Of a stretch of 64,000 nucleotides of DNA, positions 52,891 through 62,129 are shown in pieces (position 1 is the stretch's first letter; every line of letters begins with the position of its first letter). The notes beneath the pieces were generated by a model. The model made no database searches, was not told where the DNA came from, and saw nothing but the letters and a program-made list of their open reading frames with translations. Source of the stretch: HGM10766 sp900757295. Its GTDB lineage: Bacteria > Bacillota_I > Bacilli_A > RF39 > UBA660. The stretch covers positions 620,001 to 684,000 of the forward strand of contig DAJPHG010000001.1 of the NCBI GenBank assembly GCA_025992315.1. The letters are read 5' to 3'. The position numbers and the translations under genes are program-made.

Positions 52891-53534
52891 ATTATTTTTA
52901 TGATTTGTTAGTTAATTTAAATGATGAAAATGCTTATTTTTTTTATGAATGGGATAAGAATGATAATATTATTCATTTAAAAAAAATACCTATAATTAAA
53001 ATTGATCATGATGATTTTAAAAATTTTATTTCCAGTCAAATTATTGTTGAGCAATCTTTTTTAAATTTAATTTATAATAAAACTGAGACGTATGATAAAG
53101 AAGATAAGTTTGTAGAGTACATGGCGTTATTGACTGATGGTAATAATTCTATTGTTATTGAATTCAATAATATTGGTTTATCTATAAGCAGAAGTTATTT
53201 ATTATTGGAAGAAGAACTAGATTTATTAGAGTTAGCTTATTCTTTACCTAAAGATGAATTTTCTTATAAAATGACTGATAAAATTGTTAAGAGAAATGGT
53301 ATAAGACAAGAAGAAAATATAAGAAATTTTTTATTAAGAGAAATTGATACATTATATAATGATAAAAATAAAGAAAAATTAAAGTATTTATATAATGAAA
53401 TGACTAATTCTGTATTATATGATTTAGATGAGCTTAGAGATAAGTTTATTAGTGCAATAAAAAAAGACTTTAACAAAAGTCATTTAAATGTTTATGAAAT
53501 AATTAAGCTATCTTATAATGGCTTATCTACCTAA
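52887..53534 (+). CDS. DUF3603 family protein
   Basis: The 215-aa soluble protein matches DUF3603 as known from Bacilli: NYFYDLLVNLNDENAYFFYE at the start, LKKIPIIKIDHDDFKNFIS, FSDGNN-type region EYMALLTDGNNSIVIEFNN, and SYLLLEEELDLLELAYSLP. Function is unknown. The ATG at 52887 overlaps the previous stop. It runs 12 bases into the trpS gene on the other strand. Confidence 0.8.
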   Translation: MNYFYDLLVNLNDENAYFFYEWDKNDNIIHLKKIPIIKIDHDDFKNFISSQIIVEQSFLNLIYNKTETYDKEDKFVEYMALLTDGNNSIVIEFNNIGLSISRSYLLLEEELDLLELAYSLPKDEFSYKMTDKIVKRNGIRQEENIRNFLLREIDTLYNDKNKEKLKYLYNEMTNSVLYDLDELRDKFISAIKKDFNKSHLNVYEIIKLSYNGLST

Positions 53535-54503
53535 TCCAACTTTCTGGTATACTTCTTTCATTTTTTCTTGAGCAATTTTATTAACAATTTTAGCTCCATT
53601 ATCTAATATATCATCTAATTCTTTGCTATTAATTAATTTATTATATTTAGTTTGAATTTGTAATATTTTTTCAACAACAGTGTCAGCAATTTCTTTTTTT
53701 AAACTACCGTAGTTATAGTCTTTAAAATGAGCTTCAGTTTCTTTAATATCTATATTTTTTAATGAAGAATATATTGTTAACAAATTAGAAATACCTGGTT
53801 TATTTTCTGGATCATAATATACTTGGTTATCAGAGTCTGTTACAGCGCTCATTATTTTTTTCCTTATTACATCTTCACTATCAAGTAAGAATATGTTACC
53901 TTTTACATTTTCAGAAGATTTACTCATTTTTTTAGTAGGATTTTGTAAGTCCATGATTTTAGCTCCAGTTGTTGGTATCATTGGTTCAGGCATTTTAAAA
54001 GTATATGAATATTTGTTATTAAATCTGGTTGCTAAGTCTCTAGCTAGTTCAACATGTTGTTTCTGATCTATTCCTGTTGGAACTAGTTCTGCATCATATA
54101 ATAATATATCTGCAGCCATTAAAATTGGGTAGGTGAATAAGCCTACTGGGACGTTACTAAACTTTTTAGATTTATCTTTATATTGGGTCATTCTAGAAGC
54201 TTCGCCCATATAAGTATTACATTCTAATATCCATGCTAAATTTGTATGATATAAGTTTTCAGATTGTATATAAATTGTATTTTTTTTAGGATCAATTCCA
54301 CATGCGATATAAAGCGCAACGTTTTTTCTAATTCTTTCATGTAGTAATTTTGGATCTTGAGGAACAGTTATTGCATGTAAATCAGGTACAAAGATAAATG
54401 AATCGTATTCATCTTGGTATTTGATTGATTGGCTAATTCCTCCAATTAGGCTGCCTAAAGTTAATTCGCCGCTAGGTTGTAATCCTGTTAACATTCTTTT
54501 CAT
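53523..54503 (-). CDS. trpS: Tryptophanyl-tRNA synthetase
   Basis: The 326-aa class I synthetase charges tRNA-Trp. It shows the GLQPSGELTLGSLIGGI segment at the HIGH-like site, DLHAIT, ILECNTYMGEASRMTQYKDK, GIDQKQHVELARDLATRFN and the KMSKSSEN motif (about 195). GAAGGTGAT precedes the ATG. It is alone; no T-box or attenuator is evident upstream. Confidence 0.96.
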   Translation of the reverse strand: MKRMLTGLQPSGELTLGSLIGGISQSIKYQDEYDSFIFVPDLHAITVPQDPKLLHERIRKNVALYIACGIDPKKNTIYIQSENLYHTNLAWILECNTYMGEASRMTQYKDKSKKFSNVPVGLFTYPILMAADILLYDAELVPTGIDQKQHVELARDLATRFNNKYSYTFKMPEPMIPTTGAKIMDLQNPTKKMSKSSENVKGNIFLLDSEDVIRKKIMSAVTDSDNQVYYDPENKPGISNLLTIYSSLKNIDIKETEAHFKDYNYGSLKKEIADTVVEKILQIQTKYNKLINSKELDDILDNGAKIVNKIAQEKMKEVYQKVGLGR

Positions 54504-54589
54504 AAGTTATCACCTTCGTTATTGATTTTACCATATTATGCATATTTTTTTCAATATAAGACAAAATATAATTAAAAGGAGAGAAAGCA

Positions 54590-55144
54590 ATGAAAAAAAT
54601 ATTGTTATGTTTAATTAGTATTTTTTGTTTAGTAGGATGTTCAATTGGCCCAGCAAATACGCCGAGCAAAGCTGTAGAAGAATATTTGGATAGATATGTT
54701 CATAATGATGATTTAGTGATGAATGAATTAGATGAATATGTTATTGATAAGAATGATCTAAAAGATGAGGATAAGGATACATATAAAGAAGTTTTAAAAA
54801 AACAATATAGTGATTTAAAATATGAGATAACTGATGAAAAATATGATGGAGATATAGCTAATGTAACAGTTAAGATAACAGTTTATGATTTGTATAAAGT
54901 TCAAAAAGACGCTGATGAATACTTAGCTAATCACAGTGATGAATTTAAAAATGACGAAGGAAATTATGATTCCAATAAATTTATGAAATATAAATTGAGT
55001 AAGATGAAGGATACTATGGAAACAATAGATTATACTTTAAATATAAAGACTATGAAGACTAATAATAAGTGGGAAGTTGAGCAATTAAGTAATGAAGAAT
55101 TGCAAAAAATTCATGGTGTTTATAATTATGAAACTAACTCATAG
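54590..55144 (+). CDS. Lipoprotein of the DUF5105 type
   Basis: The 184-aa product has a signal peptide and lipobox (LCLISIFCLVGCSIGPA). An outward alpha/beta domain follows, including PSKAVEEYLDRYVHNDD and YEITDEKYDGDIANVTVKIT, which resemble the DUF5105 group. Function is unknown. AAAGGAGAG precedes the ATG. Confidence 0.7.
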   Translation: MKKILLCLISIFCLVGCSIGPANTPSKAVEEYLDRYVHNDDLVMNELDEYVIDKNDLKDEDKDTYKEVLKKQYSDLKYEITDEKYDGDIANVTVKITVYDLYKVQKDADEYLANHSDEFKNDEGNYDSNKFMKYKLSKMKDTMETIDYTLNIKTMKTNNKWEVEQLSNEELQKIHGVYNYETNS

Positions 55145-55157
55145 CAGTTGGTTTTTT
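55131..55157 (+). terminator. Terminator overlapping the lipoprotein stop codon
   Basis: AACTAACT and AGTTGGTT pair (with a G-U), followed by a T run. Confidence 0.65.
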
Positions 55158-55198
55158 ATATAATAATATGTTAAAATGTTTTTGGAGTTGATATATTA

Positions 55199-55420
55199 AT
55201 GTTTGATTTAAATGATAAAGTAAATGATACAATAAATGATATGAAAGGTATTTTTAATACTTCTGATAATAAAGATGTACAAAGAGCAATGAAACCTATT
55301 AAAAATGGTGTTAATTTTGCTGGAAAGACAGTTACAAAAGCTTCTAAACATGTGCAGAAAAAATTATATGAAGCTATTAAAAAAGGATTAAAGAATTGCA
55401 AGGAAGTATTAAAACGTTAA
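55199..55420 (+). CDS. Small basic hypothetical protein, 73 aa
   Basis: I do not recognise it. It is amphipathic and basic (KPIKNGVNFAGKTVTKASKH). No membrane segment is evident. GGAG precedes the ATG. Its stop overlaps the next start by one base, so it is co-translated with the DUF1292 gene. Confidence 0.6.
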   Translation: MFDLNDKVNDTINDMKGIFNTSDNKDVQRAMKPIKNGVNFAGKTVTKASKHVQKKLYEAIKKGLKNCKEVLKR

Positions 55421-55680
55421 TGAATGATAATGAAATGATTATAACAGATAACAATGGAATTAGCACAAAATTAAATGTTTTGTCTTTTATTGATGATCCT
55501 TTAAAGGAAGAGACGTATGTAATTTATACTGATGGTAGTATGGATGTAAATAATGAGCTAAATATTTTTGCTTCTTTAATTGTTACAGACGGCGATAATG
55601 TGGTCCTAGAAAATGTATTAGATGAAGATTTAGATTTTATTAATGAAGAAATTTCTAAAATGACAAATAAAAAACAATGA
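55420..55680 (+). CDS. DUF1292 family protein
   Basis: The 86-aa acidic protein (DNEMIITDNNGISTKLNVLS; EETYVIYTDGSM; FINEEISKM) has the pattern of DUF1292 (YrzB-like) proteins. The ATG at 55420 overlaps the preceding stop; a TTG at 55396 is an unlikely alternative. Confidence 0.7.
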   Translation: MNDNEMIITDNNGISTKLNVLSFIDDPLKEETYVIYTDGSMDVNNELNIFASLIVTDGDNVVLENVLDEDLDFINEEISKMTNKKQ

Positions 55681-55701
55681 TTATTCTGAATCATTGTTTT
55701 C
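55671..55701. terminator. Bidirectional terminator
   Basis: AAAACAATGAT and ATCATTGTTTT form a long stem between convergent genes. Confidence 0.8.
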
Positions 55702-56991
55702 ATTTGGATCAATTATTTCTTCAACAAAAAGTTTTAAATTTTCAGTTTTGACATAAATAATTTTATTATTATATTTTAATTTTGACCATACATTATCATT
55801 AGATATACCTATACGTTCTATTTTAGTATCTTTTTCAATATTTCCATTGGTATCTTTATTATAATCTTCATAAAAAGGAGTATTAGTTATTGTTAATACA
55901 GTATCAGTTTGATCTTTAAATGTTATTGTTGGTTTTTCTTCATCTTTTTTCGTATCTGAAGTGGTAGTATTTTCTTTTATTGGTTCTTCTTTTTTTGCTG
56001 GTGCTTCGGTACTGTATTTAAAATAGGCAATGTTCATATCGACGTAACCAGAAATTCCTGGAACACTTCCTTTAGAAGTGTATTGCCACATATGATATTT
56101 TCCTTTATAATCCGTTTGTGAAGTATAATGTGCTAACCAAAATTTACAGCCTGTTATTCTTGAAGTTTCCCATCTTTGATTGTAAGCATTTTTACTGGCA
56201 TACATCATTGGAGTATACCCCGAAGATCTAATATAGCCTAAGAAAGCATTAGCATTATTTGTGATATCTTTTGCTGTTAATCCTTGAAGTCTGCCAAGGC
56301 CAAAACTTTCGAAGTCGTATGCAACGGGATAAGTTATTCTATACTTGCTAATTACATTAACTACCCATCTAGCTTCTTCTCTTGCTTCGCTTTCATTAAT
56401 TGCGGCAGAGAAGAAATATATTCCTACTTTAATTCCATTTTTTAAAGCTCCACTTATATTTTGTTCAAAGTAGGGGTCCATAAGAATCTCACCACTACCA
56501 TATCCGCGATATCCACATCTTATGATAGCAAATTCAACGCCGCTTTCTTTAACTTTTTTCCAATCAATATTTTTTTGATATTTAGAAACATCTATACCAA
56601 CAGATGTTCCATCAGTTTCATATAAACTAATTGCATCATAAATACTTGATAAGCTAGCGTTTGACATTGATGAATCAGTATATTTTTTTTCACCATCTTC
56701 TTTATCATTCATAGTACCTTTTTTGATTACAATTGGTTTTTCTTCTTCTGTTTTTTCTTCTTCTTGAGTTTGTGTTATACTGCCTGAATTATATACAGTT
56801 AAAAACTTTGTTGAGTTTTCATAGACTACCGTTTTATTAACTTTTTTCTTATTAATATACATAATAGCAGAAACTGATGCTAAGTTTAAAATTACTACAA
56901 ATGCTAATATTAATAATATAATTTGTAAACGATGTTGATAAACATTATGCTTTAGCTTTTCAATCATTTTTTTATTTATTACTCTATCCAT
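55681..56991 (-). CDS. Membrane-anchored GH25 lysozyme with C-terminal SH3-like region
   Basis: The 436-aa protein has one helix near the N-terminus (about 23-45), a linker, then a glycoside hydrolase family 25 domain (about 130-325). Catalytic acids are expected in SVGIDVSKYQKNIDWKKV and PVAYDFESFGLG. WLAHYTSQTDYKGKYHMWQY is the typical strand. The C-terminal 70 residues look like a bacterial SH3-type domain. It cuts peptidoglycan. The ATG at 56991 has GAAGTGG upstream. Confidence 0.88.
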   Translation of the reverse strand: MDRVINKKMIEKLKHNVYQHRLQIILLILAFVVILNLASVSAIMYINKKKVNKTVVYENSTKFLTVYNSGSITQTQEEEKTEEEKPIVIKKGTMNDKEDGEKKYTDSSMSNASLSSIYDAISLYETDGTSVGIDVSKYQKNIDWKKVKESGVEFAIIRCGYRGYGSGEILMDPYFEQNISGALKNGIKVGIYFFSAAINESEAREEARWVVNVISKYRITYPVAYDFESFGLGRLQGLTAKDITNNANAFLGYIRSSGYTPMMYASKNAYNQRWETSRITGCKFWLAHYTSQTDYKGKYHMWQYTSKGSVPGISGYVDMNIAYFKYSTEAPAKKEEPIKENTTTSDTKKDEEKPTITFKDQTDTVLTITNTPFYEDYNKDTNGNIEKDTKIERIGISNDNVWSKLKYNNKIIYVKTENLKLFVEEIIDPNENNDSE

Positions 56992-57030
56992 TACAACCAC
57001 TTCTTTACTTTAATATACTATCATATTGTC

Positions 57031-58107
57031 TTAAGAAAACCAAGATTTTATTTTAGAAAATATGTTTTTCTTTTGTTTATTATTCTTCTTTTCATTTTCT
57101 AAATAAATATTTTCTTTAGCTATTTCTTTATTATTTAATGTAATGCTTAAGTAACCAACTTGATTATTATTTGAAAACTTTTGTTGTTTATTTAAATTTA
57201 TATTTATTTTGATATTTTTCTTTTCATTTTTAGTTAGGAGAACTTTAATATCATTTTTAATTATTAAATTCTTTTTAAAGTTTTTATTTTTTAGTTTATA
57301 TTTTTTATGATCTATTATTTTAACAAGATCATATTTTTTGAAGTATTCTTCGTATAAGTTTTTATGATTATTAAAATCATTGGGATCATTTAAAGTTACT
57401 ACAATTAATTTTTTATGGTCTTTGCTAGCACTACTAACTAATGTTCTTCTGGCTTTTTTGGTAAAACCAGTTTTTCCGCCAGTAGTATATTGATAAGTAT
57501 TTAATAATTTGTTCTTATTTTTCCAAACATAAGTTTTTTTATTTGTTTTAACAGTATAAGATTTTGTTTTGGTAATATTGGCAAATTCTTTATTATTCAT
57601 CGCATTAGCCATTAATATAGCCATATCATAAGCAGTTGATGTATTACCATTTCCATCGTCTTCTTCTAATCCATGGGGATTAAAAAATATTGTATTTTTC
57701 ATACCTAATTCTAAAGCTTTTTGATTCATTAGTTTAACAAATTCTTTTTCATTTTTACAAACATTATTAGCAATAACTAGTGCGGCATCATTACCACTTC
57801 TTAACATAATTCCATATAGCAAATCTTTAATTGTAAGTTTTTCTCCAATTTCAATATAAATTGCTGAGCCATATGCTTTTAAAACAGAATCATCTACTGT
57901 TATGGTTTTATTTATATCACTATTTTCAATTGCAACTAGAGCTGTCATAATTTTTGTGGTACTAGCTATTAATTTAGGTTCGTAAGCATTTTTAGAATAT
58001 AATACTCTTTTAGAGTCTTGATCTATAACTATTGCACTTGCTGCTGAAAGAGCAAAAACTTTATAGGGTATTATTAAAATTAATAAAAGAAAACATATTT
58101 TTTTCAA
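57031..58107 (-). CDS. D-alanyl-D-alanine carboxypeptidase (DacF/DacB type)
   Basis: The 358-aa low-molecular-weight PBP has a signal peptide (CFLLLILIIPYKVFALSAAS) and the serine catalytic motifs STTK (about 49-52), SGND (about 103-106) and GGKTGFT (about 212-218). It removes the terminal D-Ala from peptidoglycan stems. Placed next to spmA-spmB, as dacB is in Bacillus, it may act in spore cortex, but here it is divergent from spmA instead of leading the operon. Confidence 0.9.
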   Translation of the reverse strand: MKKICFLLLILIIPYKVFALSAASAIVIDQDSKRVLYSKNAYEPKLIASTTKIMTALVAIENSDINKTITVDDSVLKAYGSAIYIEIGEKLTIKDLLYGIMLRSGNDAALVIANNVCKNEKEFVKLMNQKALELGMKNTIFFNPHGLEEDDGNGNTSTAYDMAILMANAMNNKEFANITKTKSYTVKTNKKTYVWKNKNKLLNTYQYTTGGKTGFTKKARRTLVSSASKDHKKLIVVTLNDPNDFNNHKNLYEEYFKKYDLVKIIDHKKYKLKNKNFKKNLIIKNDIKVLLTKNEKKNIKININLNKQQKFSNNNQVGYLSITLNNKEIAKENIYLENEKKNNKQKKNIFSKIKSWFS

Positions 58108-58206
58108 AGCAAATCACCATTATAAATATATCTATTATTTTTTTAAATATGATTGTTTAAGGACTAATTTTTTAGATTTGATAATATAATTTTTTAGGGT
58201 GTTGTT

Positions 58207-58785
58207 ATGGTTAATATTATTTGGGGAGTATTAATTTTAGTAGGGATTATTTATGGTTTTTTTTCAGGAAATATGAATGCAATAAATAATGAGATAATTT
58301 CTTCTGGTAAAAAAGCATTAGATATGATTTTAGAAATGTTACCCATTTTAGTAATATGGATGGGATTGATGAAAATTGCTGAAGATAGTGGTTTATTAAA
58401 AAAGATTAGTAATTTCTTTTATCCTATTTTGAGTAAGTTATTTCCATCACTTCCTAAAGAAAATAAAGCATTAGGATATATTGCAAGTAATATTGCTGTA
58501 AATATGATGGGATTAGGATCAGCAGCGACGCCTTTTGGGTTAAAGGCTATGAAAGAAATGCAAGATATTAATCCTGATAAGAGTAGAGCAAGTGATGCAA
58601 TGATTACTTTTTTAGTTTTAAATACCAGTGGTGTTACTATAATTCCAACAACAGTAATTTCTTTAAGAATGTTAAATCATAGTGCCAATCCAACCGAAAT
58701 AATTTTACCGGCAATTTTAGCAACTTTATGTGCTTCTATTGGTGGGTTGACTTTGGATTATTTAATAAGGAGAAAAAATAGATGA
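58207..58785 (+). CDS. spmA: Spore maturation protein A
   Basis: The 192-aa polytopic protein matches SpmA, including KKALDMILEMLPILVIWMGL, ASNIAVNMMGLGSAATPFGL, DAMITFLVLNTSGVTIIPTT, and IGGLTLDYLIRRKNR. SpmA/SpmB are needed for core dehydration of spores. GGGTGTTGTT precedes the ATG. Its TGA overlaps the spmB ATG. Confidence 0.92.
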   Translation: MVNIIWGVLILVGIIYGFFSGNMNAINNEIISSGKKALDMILEMLPILVIWMGLMKIAEDSGLLKKISNFFYPILSKLFPSLPKENKALGYIASNIAVNMMGLGSAATPFGLKAMKEMQDINPDKSRASDAMITFLVLNTSGVTIIPTTVISLRMLNHSANPTEIILPAILATLCASIGGLTLDYLIRRKNR

Positions 58786-59300
58786 ATAAGATATCAATTT
58801 TTATTATTCCTTTTTTAGTTTTGATTATTATTTTTTATGGTTATAAGAAAAAGATCAATATTTATGATTCATTTTTGAACGGGGCAAAGGAAGGACTTAT
58901 TAGTACTTTTAATATTTTTCCATCTTTAATTGCGATGGTATTTGCTATAAATATTTTTTTAAAAAGTAATTTTATTGAATTTGCTTTAGGCTTTTTGAAT
59001 CCTTTTTTTAAATTTTTAAATGTTCCTTTAGAAATTTTACCAATGGCATTACTTAGACCAATATCTGGTTCTTCTACTTTAGTTATAATGAATAATTTAT
59101 TTTCGGTTTATGGGCCTGATTCTTTAATAGGACGACTTGCATCTATTATTCAAGGATGTACTGATACTACTTTTTATGTCATGAGTCTTTATTTTGGAAG
59201 TGTTAAAATTATTAAAACTCGCTATGCTTTAAAGGTTGGTTTATTTGCAGATCTTTGTGGTATTGTAGCTTCAATTATTATTGTTAGATTGTTCTTTTAA
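58782..59300 (+). CDS. spmB: Spore maturation protein B
   Basis: The 172-aa polytopic protein matches SpmB: DSFLNGAKEGLISTFNIFPS, PLEILPMALLRPISGSSTLV, IIQGCTDTTFYVMSLYFGSV. It overlaps spmA by four bases and rluB follows after 28 bases, as in Bacillus. Confidence 0.92.
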   Translation: MNKISIFIIPFLVLIIIFYGYKKKINIYDSFLNGAKEGLISTFNIFPSLIAMVFAINIFLKSNFIEFALGFLNPFFKFLNVPLEILPMALLRPISGSSTLVIMNNLFSVYGPDSLIGRLASIIQGCTDTTFYVMSLYFGSVKIIKTRYALKVGLFADLCGIVASIIIVRLFF

Positions 59301-59328
59301 TGATATAGTATTTATGTAGGTGAATTAA

Positions 59329-60036
59329 ATGGAAAGATTACAAAAAGTTATAGCAAATTATGGTTATTGTTCTAGAAGAAAAGCCGAAGAATTAATTAAA
59401 AATAAGAAGGTATATGTTAATGGAAAGCTAATAACTGAAATGGGTGTTAAAGTTTCATTAAATGATGATATCGTTGTTAATAATATTCATTTGAAACAAC
59501 AGAAAAAAGTTTATTATTTGTTAAACAAACCCCGAGGAATTATATGCAGCGCTCATGATGATAAGGGAAGAAAAACTGTTGTTGACTTAATAAAAACTAA
59601 TCTTAGAATATATCCTATAGGAAGGTTAGATTATGATACCACCGGACTTATTTTACTAACAAATGATGGAGAATTATCTCAGAAATTGATGCATCCTAAA
59701 AATAATATAGAAAAGTTATATGTAGCTAAGTTAAATAAAATTATTAGAATGGAAGATTATTATAAAATAAAGAAAGGCCTTGAAATAGAAGGAAGAAAAG
59801 TCTTTCCTACAAAGTTAAAAATAAGAAGTAAAGATAAAGAAAAAGATACTTGTATAATTGATATTGGTATTATTGAAGGGCGTAACCATATTGTAAAAAA
59901 AATCTTTTTATCTTTAGGATATGATGTTGTTAAATTAAAAAGAGAGAGTTATGATTTTTTAACATTAGGTAATTTAAAATCTGGGGAATATAGAGAACTT
60001 AGTATTAAAGAGGTTCATAAATTATATAGTAAATAA
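59329..60036 (+). CDS. rluB: 23S rRNA pseudouridine synthase RluB
   Basis: The 235-aa enzyme has an N-terminal S4 domain (MERLQKVIANYGYCSRRKAE) and the RsuA/RluB catalytic core with PIGRLDYDTTGLILLTNDG (about 96-114; catalytic Asp in GRLD). The C-terminus has IIEGRNHIVKKIFLSLGY. Conserved synteny after spmB. GGTGAATTAA precedes the ATG. Confidence 0.95.
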   Translation: MERLQKVIANYGYCSRRKAEELIKNKKVYVNGKLITEMGVKVSLNDDIVVNNIHLKQQKKVYYLLNKPRGIICSAHDDKGRKTVVDLIKTNLRIYPIGRLDYDTTGLILLTNDGELSQKLMHPKNNIEKLYVAKLNKIIRMEDYYKIKKGLEIEGRKVFPTKLKIRSKDKEKDTCIIDIGIIEGRNHIVKKIFLSLGYDVVKLKRESYDFLTLGNLKSGEYRELSIKEVHKLYSK

Positions 60037-60056
60037 ACACTTATAGTGTTTTTTTT
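60035..60056 (+). terminator. Rho-independent terminator
   Basis: AAACACT and AGTGTTT with a short loop, followed by a T run. Confidence 0.8.
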
Positions 60057-60099
60057 AATTTATTTTGATATAATCAAAAGAGAATAGAGGTTATATGGG

Positions 60100-60897
60100 A
60101 TGTATTGTACTAATTGTGGTGCAAAAGTAGAAAACGGGATTTCTTTTTGTAAAAATTGTGGGGAACCGGTTAATCCAAATAATTTAAACAATAATACTAG
60201 TAGCACTCAAAACTATGGTAATAATCAGTCAATGAATCAAAATTATTATAATGGAATGAATCAAACTAATTCTTTTAAAAGACAAAACAATAATGATGGT
60301 AAAATAGTACTTATTGTTGTTATAGCAGTAGTTGCTTTTCTTGGTTTAATTTGATCTTATGCATGGCCAAAAATTAAGGATAAACTTGATAATAATGTTG
60401 CGGAAGCTAAAAGTGCTTTTAGTACATACAAAGTTACTTATTCTGGTTATACATTTAGTATTCCTGTAGATATGGAATATGATACTTCTAATGAAAGGCT
60501 AGATTTAGTTAATAAGGATCAAACTAAAGTTATATCTATTGGATTAGCTGATATAAATTTTGATGTTTATACCCAAAATTTAGAAGAATTTAAAAACAAA
60601 CTTCGTTCAACCGGTTATAATATTCAAAATAGTGAGCTAAAGAATATAAATGGTAAACAATATTTAGTTATTGAAGGAATATTGAATGGCGATTATGTTA
60701 TAGCAGCGTTAACATCATTTGATTTATCAAAGACTGCTGTTGCTAATGTGGCAACAGCATCAAATTATGATTATGATTTGTTAAATACTGCAGCTACAAT
60801 CTTAGCTAGTGGGACACAAGCTACTACTAACAGTATAAAAGTAGGAAATGGTCAAAATAGTACATTTGATATAGCTAAAAATTTTCAACAACAATAA
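60100..60897 (+). CDS. Zinc-ribbon single-pass membrane protein, interrupted by an in-frame TGA
   Basis: From the ATG at 60100, 84 codons encode a zinc ribbon (CTNCGAKVENGISFCKNCG), a low-complexity Asn/Gln linker, and a membrane helix (IVLIVVIAVVAFLGLI). A TGA follows at 60352-60354. The same frame then runs on for 180 codons (SYAWPKIKDKLDNNVAEAKS; TYSGYTFSIPVDMEYDTSNE) to a TAA at 60895-60897. The downstream part has no ribosome site. Most of the extracytoplasmic domain is therefore beyond the stop. The TGA replaces a residue where Trp would fit. Recent mutation, UGA readthrough or decoding as Trp are the options. Confidence 0.75.
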
Positions 60898-60898
60898 T

Positions 60899-60926
60899 AA
60901 AAGTTGCTTAAATTAAGCAACTTCAT
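60899..60926. terminator. Bidirectional terminator
   Basis: AAGTTGCTT and AAGCAACTT perfect stem between convergent genes. Confidence 0.85.
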
Positions 60927-61191
60927 TTTTTTTATCAGCATATACTGTTTGATTAATTGAGATGTCTTCACTTTCATTTATGACACCATCATAACATTCG
61001 CTACTTTTAGCTAATCTAATTGCACCAGTAGGGCAAGATTCAATTGCATCTTGTAATTCTGGTTTTTTTAAATTATCATTTGAAATAACTTGAGATAATC
61101 CTTCTTCATCAAAATCAAAATGTTCACTATCTATACTTATACAAGCTCCACAACCTATACATTTGTTTTTTTCTACGTCTAAAATATCCAT
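60913..61191 (-). CDS. Ferredoxin, single [4Fe-4S] cluster with C-terminal extension
   Basis: The 92-aa protein has CIGCGAC (cluster cysteines) near residues 11-17 and CPTGAI near residue 53, giving four Cys for one [4Fe-4S] cluster. The C-terminal 35 residues, acidic, are an extension beyond the fold. It would carry electrons for unknown partners. GGAGG precedes the ATG. Confidence 0.9.
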   Translation of the reverse strand: MDILDVEKNKCIGCGACISIDSEHFDFDEEGLSQVISNDNLKKPELQDAIESCPTGAIRLAKSSECYDGVINESEDISINQTVYADKKNEVA

Positions 61192-61298
61192 TTTATTTCC
61201 TCCTAACTTTAATTATATACTAAATTTTTAAAAAATTGCAAATATTTGCGTTTAAAAATAAATATTAATATGTTATTATTATATTGGAGTGGTAAAGC

Positions 61299-62099
61299 AT
61301 GAACAGTAGAATGGATAAATACTATAATTCTTCTAAACAAATTGGTAAGAGAAGTCAAAAAAATGAGCAACTATATAAAGAAGTAAATAAACAAAGTTTA
61401 GAAGATTTTAATGTAAATTCTAATGTCTCTGTTTTAGGCGATAATGGTAAAACTATTGATTTAGAAATGTTAAAAAGTATGCTTGATAAAAGATATAAGC
61501 AACCTGAAACTAAGAAAAAGATCGAGTTAGATTTGCCAGAAGATGATGATGAAATTTCTTTGGAGCAAACTAGGGAATATGATATAAATGCTATATTAGA
61601 AAAAGCTCATGAGAATAAAGTTGTTGATTATGAAAAAGAAAGATTAAAGAAAATTAGAGATACGCAATATGATATATTAAAAGGACTTAATCTTGATAAA
61701 AAAGAGGAAGAAGAGTATAAAGAACCAACTGAAGAAGAGAAAAAATTGATGACCTTAATTAATACTATAACTGCTCATGAAGAATTTAATAAGAATAAAG
61801 ATTTAGATTTATTTCAGGATTTAAAAGGCAGTGACGATACTGAGGTTTTAGATGGGCTAAAAGAAGACATTACAAAATTACAGCCTAAGATAGAAAAAAA
61901 GGATAACAAAATTGATAAATCATTTTATACTAGTTCTTTAAATTTATCTAAAAATGATTTTGATGATTTTAAAGATTTACAAAAAGATGTTAAGTCAAAC
62001 AAAATATTAGTTGTTATTTTAACTATAGTTATTATATTAGCATGTTTGTTTGGAATTTTTATTTTCTTAAATATTTATTTTAAATGGGGTATTTTATAA
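61299..62099 (+). CDS. Tail-anchored acidic hypothetical protein, 266 aa
   Basis: I do not recognise it. The first 230 residues are cytoplasmic, Glu/Lys-rich and likely helical or disordered (EYDINAILEKAHENKVVDYE; MTLINTITAHEEFNKNKDLD). One C-terminal membrane helix (about 234-258) anchors it. Located just before yunB, possibly in the same operon. TGGAGTGG precedes the ATG. Confidence 0.65.
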   Translation: MNSRMDKYYNSSKQIGKRSQKNEQLYKEVNKQSLEDFNVNSNVSVLGDNGKTIDLEMLKSMLDKRYKQPETKKKIELDLPEDDDEISLEQTREYDINAILEKAHENKVVDYEKERLKKIRDTQYDILKGLNLDKKEEEEYKEPTEEEKKLMTLINTITAHEEFNKNKDLDLFQDLKGSDDTEVLDGLKEDITKLQPKIEKKDNKIDKSFYTSSLNLSKNDFDDFKDLQKDVKSNKILVVILTIVIILACLFGIFIFLNIYFKWGIL

Positions 62100-62129
62100 T
62101 TACTTCTTTTTTTTGGCATAATATTTATT

